Origin: DATKJS01 sp050015275
GTDB lineage: Bacteria > Acidobacteriota > Aminicenantia > Aminicenantales > Saccharicenantaceae
Assembly: GCA_050015275.1 (NCBI GenBank)
Contig: JBEKBS010000010.1
Span: 84,927 to 148,926, forward strand
Reading direction: 5' to 3'
DNA length: 64,000 nt
The position numbers were made by a program, and so were the translations under genes. Below are positions 60,685-64,000 of the stretch, in pieces (position 1 is the stretch's first letter; each line of letters starts with the position of its first letter). The notes beneath the pieces are model-generated. The model was given only the letters and a program-made list of their open reading frames with translations. It searched no databases and was not told the DNA's origin.

Positions 60685-61578
60685 TCAGGCAGGAGACAGG
60701 CCGAGCTTCCCGAGGAGCGACTCGATCTCCCGCTTCCCTTTATCGTCGACCGGCAGAAGGGGTGGCCGGGCGGGCCCGCCGTAATAACCCCGGAGGTCCT
60801 GAGCGTATTTCAGCCCGGCGATCCCGTGGACTTCCACGAGCGCCTTGTTGAGGGGGATGAGGTCGAACTGGAGCTTCCGGGCCTCGTCCTTTTTCCCCGC
60901 CTTGAACAGCTTATAGATCTCGGCGCTCATTTCGGGCGCGGCGTTGGCCACGGCCAGGATGGCGCCGCACGCCCCCATCTCGAGGCCCGGGTAGACGACG
61001 TGGCCGGAACCGAGGAAATAGTGGAAGTCCGCGGGGACCTCGCGGACGACCTCGCCGAGGAAGGCCAGGCTGCCCGAGCTTTCCTTGAGGCCGGCGATAT
61101 TCGGGTGCGGGGCGAGGTCGATGATGAGCCGAGGCTCGAGCGAAATGCCCGTGTTCTGGGGCATGTTGTAAATGAGGACCGGGATTCTGCTCGACTCGGC
61201 CACGGCGAGATAATGAGCCTTGAGGGCCTCCCGCGTCATCTTCGATTTGAAATAGGATGGCGGCCGGACAAGCGCGGCGGCGACCCCGCGGCCGGCGAAC
61301 CTGTTCGTGAAGTCGATCGTCCCCTTGGTCGATTCGCGGGCCGTCCCGACGAGGACCTTTTTCCCCGGACCGGCGGCGGCGAGGACGGCCTCGACCAGCT
61401 TCTCCGACTCTGCGTCCGTCAGGGAGACGCTCTCCCCGGTCGAACCCAGGACCAGGTAACCCGCGACGTCCGTCCGGTTGTATTTCCGGACGTTGTCCCG
61501 GGTCTTTTCCGTCGAAACTTCGTCATGAATAAAGGGGGTGGTCAGGGCGACGTAGACGCCTTCAAGGGGCTGGCTCAT
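60685..61578 (-). CDS. Dihydrodipicolinate synthase/HOGA-like aldolase
   Basis: 297 aa class I aldolase of the DapA/NAL family. Schiff-base Lys165 (GLKESSG), catalytic Tyr137 (IYNMPQNTG) and GSTGES in the N-terminal half. The C-terminal KLQFDLIPLNKAL and GYYGGPARPPL resemble 4-hydroxy-2-oxoglutarate aldolases more than lysine-biosynthetic DapA. No lysine genes are nearby. Start overlaps the zincin gene by ATGA. Substrate uncertain: a pyruvate-linked aldol cleavage is likely. Confidence 0.82.
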   Translation of the reverse strand: MSQPLEGVYVALTTPFIHDEVSTEKTRDNVRKYNRTDVAGYLVLGSTGESVSLTDAESEKLVEAVLAAAGPGKKVLVGTARESTKGTIDFTNRFAGRGVAAALVRPPSYFKSKMTREALKAHYLAVAESSRIPVLIYNMPQNTGISLEPRLIIDLAPHPNIAGLKESSGSLAFLGEVVREVPADFHYFLGSGHVVYPGLEMGACGAILAVANAAPEMSAEIYKLFKAGKKDEARKLQFDLIPLNKALVEVHGIAGLKYAQDLRGYYGGPARPPLLPVDDKGKREIESLLGKLGLSPA

Positions 61579-61994
61579 TTCTTCCCTCCCTGCCGCGATC
61601 TCCTGACGGCCTGTTCGATCTCCCGGAGCTCGGCTTCACCCATCCCGAAATAGTGGCCGACCTCGTGCAGGACGGTATCGCGGACGTTGTCCTTGATCTC
61701 CTCGGGGCCGCGGGAGATCCTCTCGATCGGCCCCTGGTAAATGACGATGACGTCGGGCGGGATGTTCCCGTAATATCCGGGGCTGCGGTGCGTGTAAGGC
61801 ACCCCGTGGTAGAGTCCCAGAAGGGGCCTGCCGGGCGGCGGCTCGTCCTCGACCATGACGGTCAGGTTCTCGATGAGCTTCTTGAAGCCCGACGGGATGC
61901 CAGCCAGGGCCTCCTCCACGAGGCGCTCGAAGTCCGCCTTCTCCATCAACGGAAGGAACGGGCTCTTGCCGAAAGGCTTCGGGATCCTCCTCAT
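61575..61994 (-). CDS. Small zincin-like metallopeptidase
   Basis: 139 aa. HEVGHYFGMGE (110-120) is the extended HExxHxxxxxE zincin motif of the Zincin_1 (PF06262) family. Predicted cytoplasmic, since no signal peptide is seen. Starts inside an ATGA overlap with cobO and ends in another with the aldolase gene, so translation of all three is coupled. ATG at Met17 is an alternative start. Substrate unknown. Confidence 0.82.
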   Translation of the reverse strand: MRRIPKPFGKSPFLPLMEKADFERLVEEALAGIPSGFKKLIENLTVMVEDEPPPGRPLLGLYHGVPYTHRSPGYYGNIPPDVIVIYQGPIERISRGPEEIKDNVRDTVLHEVGHYFGMGEAELREIEQAVRRSRQGGKK

Positions 61995-62539
61995 TTTTCG
62001 ATGCCTTCCCTGGCCTTAACGCCCCGGTCGCCGTAGTGCTTGAGTTCCCGCATCTCGGTCACCAAGTCGGCCCTCTCGATGACCAACGGCGTCGCGTAAC
62101 GGCCCGTCAGGACGACCTCGACGTCCGCGGGTTTCCGGGCCAGGAAATCCAGGACGTCCTGCTCGGAGAGGATCTTGAAAGAGACGGCCGTGTTGACCTC
62201 GTCGAGGACGATGATCCGGAATTCTCCCGAGAGCATGGCCTCAAGGGACCTCCTGAGACCCCGGCGGGCCCGATCGACATCCGCGTCGTCGACGCTGTCG
62301 GTGACGTGGATGAACCCTTTTCGGCCGAACTGCTCGATCCGGATGAGCGGGGCGATCTTTTCGGAGGCCTGGATCTCGCCGGTCGGCTGCCCCTTGAGGA
62401 ACTGGCCGATGAACGTCTTCATCCCATGCCCGGCGGCCCGAAGGGCCAGGCCGAGGGCGGCCGTCGTCTTTCCTTTTCCGTTTCCCGTGTAGATTTGGAC
62501 AAGCCCTTTGAAGGGCCCCGGGCCTGGCTTCGCTTCCAT
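61991..62539 (-). CDS. cobO: Corrinoid adenosyltransferase (CobO/BtuR type)
   Basis: 182 aa. P-loop TGNGKGKTT (18-26), then GQFLKGQPTGEI, a IIVLDEVNTAVSF Walker-B-like strand and VVLTGRYATP, all typical of CobO/CobA. Adds the adenosyl group to cob(I)alamin from ATP. No other cobalamin genes in the window, so it may serve corrinoid salvage. ATG 62539 lies 7 nt after a weak AACAAT box with TTGACT at -35 and no Shine-Dalgarno, possibly leaderless. Divergent from serS. Confidence 0.93.
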   Translation of the reverse strand: MEAKPGPGPFKGLVQIYTGNGKGKTTAALGLALRAAGHGMKTFIGQFLKGQPTGEIQASEKIAPLIRIEQFGRKGFIHVTDSVDDADVDRARRGLRRSLEAMLSGEFRIIVLDEVNTAVSFKILSEQDVLDFLARKPADVEVVLTGRYATPLVIERADLVTEMRELKHYGDRGVKAREGIEK

Positions 62540-62546
62540 CGGGTCT

Positions 62547-62576
62547 ATTGTTGACCAATCAGGTCCCCGAAGTCAA
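62547..62576 (-). promoter_or_regulatory. cobO promoter, possibly leaderless
   Basis: Minus strand TTGACT (62571-62576), 18-bp spacer, AACAAT (62547-62552); the ATG follows after 7 nt. The -10 box is weaker than in the other cases. Confidence 0.4.
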
Positions 62577-62614
62577 AAATCCGCAGAATTCCTTTTTTCG
62601 ACGACGGCGACCTG

Positions 62615-62623
62615 TGTTATAAT
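62615..62623 (+). promoter_or_regulatory. serS extended -10, predicted leaderless
   Basis: TGTTATAAT: TG-n extension plus TATAAT (62618-62623). The ATG at 62631 begins 7 nt after it. The -35 region is only T-rich (62593-62598). Confidence 0.6.
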
Positions 62624-62630
62624 CGGGGGC

Positions 62631-63905
62631 ATGCTAGACCCGAAGTATGTCCTGGAACATCTTGATTTCGTTCAAAATAGGCTCGGGACGAGGGGCCAGC
62701 GGATCGACCTCGGGGACTTCGTCCGGGCCTCCCGGGAGAAGAAGGACGTCCTCCTCGCGGTCGAGGAGCTCCGGGCGGAGAAGAACAAGGCCTCCGAGGA
62801 GATCTCCCGGATGAAAAAGGAAGGCGCGGACGCCTCTTCCCGGATCCTGGAGATGAGGAAGGTCGGCGACGAGATCTCCGGCCTCGACGAGCGCCTCAAG
62901 GCCGTCGAAGAGGAGATCCGGCAGACCCTGCTCAATATCCCGAACGTCCCTCATGAATCCGTTCCCGTCGGACGCGGCTCCGAAGACAATAGGGAAATCC
63001 GGAGCTGGGGGACGCCGCCGGACTTCGATTTCGACCCCCAGGCCCACTGGGACGTCGGCGAGCGCCTGGGCATCTTGGACTTCGAGCGGGCGGCCAAGAT
63101 CGCGGGCTCGCGCTTCGCCGTCTACATGGACGAGGGCGCCCGGCTGGAGCGGGCCCTCATCAGCTTCATGCTGGACCTCCACACGCGTGACCGAGGTTTC
63201 ACCGAGGTCCTGCCGCCGTTCATGGCCAACGCCGAGACGCTGACCGGGACCGGGCACCTTCCCAGGTTCAAGCAGGACCTGTTCAAGCTCGAGGGCTTTG
63301 ACTGGTACCTCATCCCGACGGCCGAGGTGCCACTGACGGGCCTCTACAGGAACGAGATCCTCGACGGCGGCGTCCTGCCCAAGCGGTTCGTCGCCTACAC
63401 GCCCTGCTTCCGGAGCGAGGCCGGCTCCTACGGCAAGGACGTCCGGGGGCTCGTCCGGCAGCATCAGTTCAACAAGGTCGAGATGATGATCTTCAGTCTC
63501 CCGGAGAAGTCTTTCGACGAGCTCGAGTTGATGACCGCGTCGGCCGAGGAGGTCCTGAAGCGGCTGGGCCTCCACCACCGGGTCGTCCTCCTTTGTACAG
63601 GGGACATGGGCTTCGCCAGCGCCAAGACGTACGACCTCGAGGTCTGGATGCCGAGCCGGAACGGCTTCATGGAGATCTCCTCGTGCTCGAATTGCGCCGA
63701 TTTCCAGGCGCGCCGCTCCAACATCCGCTTCAAACGGGAGCCCAAGGCCAAGACCGAGTTCGTCCATACCCTCAACGGGTCCGGCCTGGCGGTCGGCCGC
63801 ACGGTGAGCGCAATCCTCGAGAACTTCCAGCAGAAGGACGGTTCGGTCGCTATCCCCGAGGCCCTGCGGCCATACATGAACGGACTCGAACGGATCTTAA
63901 AATGA
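62631..63905 (+). CDS. serS: Seryl-tRNA synthetase
   Basis: 424 aa, normal length. N-terminal tRNA-binding coiled coil (about 35-100) and a class II catalytic core: motif 2 region TPCFRSEAGSYGKDVRGLVRQHQF and motif 3 NGSGLAVGRTVSAILEN. ATG 62631 matches the conserved start MLDPKYVLEH; an upstream in-frame GTG would lie beyond the promoter. Predicted leaderless mRNA. The tRNA-Ser gene starts 6 nt after the stop, so enzyme and substrate RNA may share a transcript. Confidence 0.97.
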   Translation: MLDPKYVLEHLDFVQNRLGTRGQRIDLGDFVRASREKKDVLLAVEELRAEKNKASEEISRMKKEGADASSRILEMRKVGDEISGLDERLKAVEEEIRQTLLNIPNVPHESVPVGRGSEDNREIRSWGTPPDFDFDPQAHWDVGERLGILDFERAAKIAGSRFAVYMDEGARLERALISFMLDLHTRDRGFTEVLPPFMANAETLTGTGHLPRFKQDLFKLEGFDWYLIPTAEVPLTGLYRNEILDGGVLPKRFVAYTPCFRSEAGSYGKDVRGLVRQHQFNKVEMMIFSLPEKSFDELELMTASAEEVLKRLGLHHRVVLLCTGDMGFASAKTYDLEVWMPSRNGFMEISSCSNCADFQARRSNIRFKREPKAKTEFVHTLNGSGLAVGRTVSAILENFQQKDGSVAIPEALRPYMNGLERILK

Positions 63906-63911
63906 ACGCGC

Positions 63912-64000
63912 GGAGGGATGGCCGAGTGGTTGAAGGCGGCGGTCTTGAAAACCGCTTTCCGGTCTCCGGAACGGGGGTTCGAATCCCTCTCCCTCCGCCA
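63912..64000 (+). tRNA. tRNA-Ser (anticodon UGA)
   Basis: 89 nt ending in encoded CCA at the window edge. Acceptor stem GGAGGGA pairs with TCCCTCC, discriminator G. Anticodon stem GCGGT/ACCGC with loop CTTGAAA, giving anticodon TGA. A long variable arm (around GGTCTCCGGAAC) and GGTTCGAATCC in the T arm are typical of serine tRNA. Confidence 0.97.

Noticed and set aside
1..64000. CRISPR arrays, insertion sequences, prophage or rRNA
   Set aside because: No regularly spaced repeats, transposase, integrase or phage structural genes, and no rRNA motifs were seen.

Overview
The window is about 64 kb of GC-rich bacterial chromosome, densely packed with genes on both strands. The cell is Gram-negative: there is a TolC-type channel, an outer-membrane beta-barrel protein, several lipoproteins and many signal peptides. 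Four cofactor-dependent enzymes carry twin-arginine (Tat) signals. Metabolically it looks like a fermentative anaerobe that uses glycans and amino acids: tryptophanase, indolepyruvate oxidoreductase, ADP-forming acyl-CoA synthetase, a phosphofructokinase with the PPi-type residue pair, and GH172, GH109, GH95 and GtaA-like enzymes. This mix fits Candidatus Aminicenantes or a nearby Acidobacteriota-like lineage. The assignment is inferred from gene content, since no rRNA is present.

Layout. 1-11.4 kb: a PfkB kinase cut by the window edge, tryptophanase, a surface lipoprotein, then exported glycan-related proteins (GH172, GtaA-like, GH109), a LolA-like protein and a Tat-exported Fe-S aldo/keto reductase. 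11.7-21.2 kb: an ABC-2 permease and ATPase pair, then a seven-gene TetR-controlled drug-efflux operon (tetR, hlyD, ATPase, tolC, ATPase, two permeases). 21.3-27.0 kb (minus strand): a GT87-like membrane protein, then yebC-ruvC-ruvA-ruvB-queA. 27.1-29.9 kb: a copper-type P-ATPase between two small membrane proteins, behind a strong promoter with a palindromic operator candidate. 29.9-34.1 kb: beta-barrel protein, Pfk, FolD, AIR-synthase-like protein. 34.2-40.3 kb: an Rrf2 regulator divergent from iorA-iorB-acd-DUF169, which would take aromatic 2-oxoacids to arylacetates with ATP formation. 40.3-54.4 kb: DUF6599, DUF362, FmdB, RmuC, YggS, a dNTPase, a secreted LanC-like protein, transketolase, nuclease, FAD oxidase, tandem-ACT protein and GH95. 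54.5-62.5 kb (mostly minus): M14 peptidase, an unknown secreted protein, a second Tat Fe-S aldo/keto reductase, YugP-like protease, a long-form SRP RNA (plus strand), and the coupled set cobO-zincin-dapA-like. 62.6-64 kb: serS followed directly by tRNA-Ser(UGA).

Patterns across the window. Several promoters place the -10 box only 6-8 nt before the start codon with no Shine-Dalgarno sequence, which predicts leaderless mRNAs (tetR, DUF6599, yggS, serS, more weakly cobO; the FAD oxidase has an approximately 5-nt leader). Genes with longer leaders have clear AGGAGG-type sites. Many neighbours overlap by 4 nt (ATGA/GTGA), indicating translational coupling. Several intergenic hairpins are strong but lack U-tracts. 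The items most worth following up are the secreted LanC-like protein with a CCG zinc motif, the IorA lacking its ferredoxin domain, the leaderless promoter set, and the upstream ORF coupled to the ACT gene.
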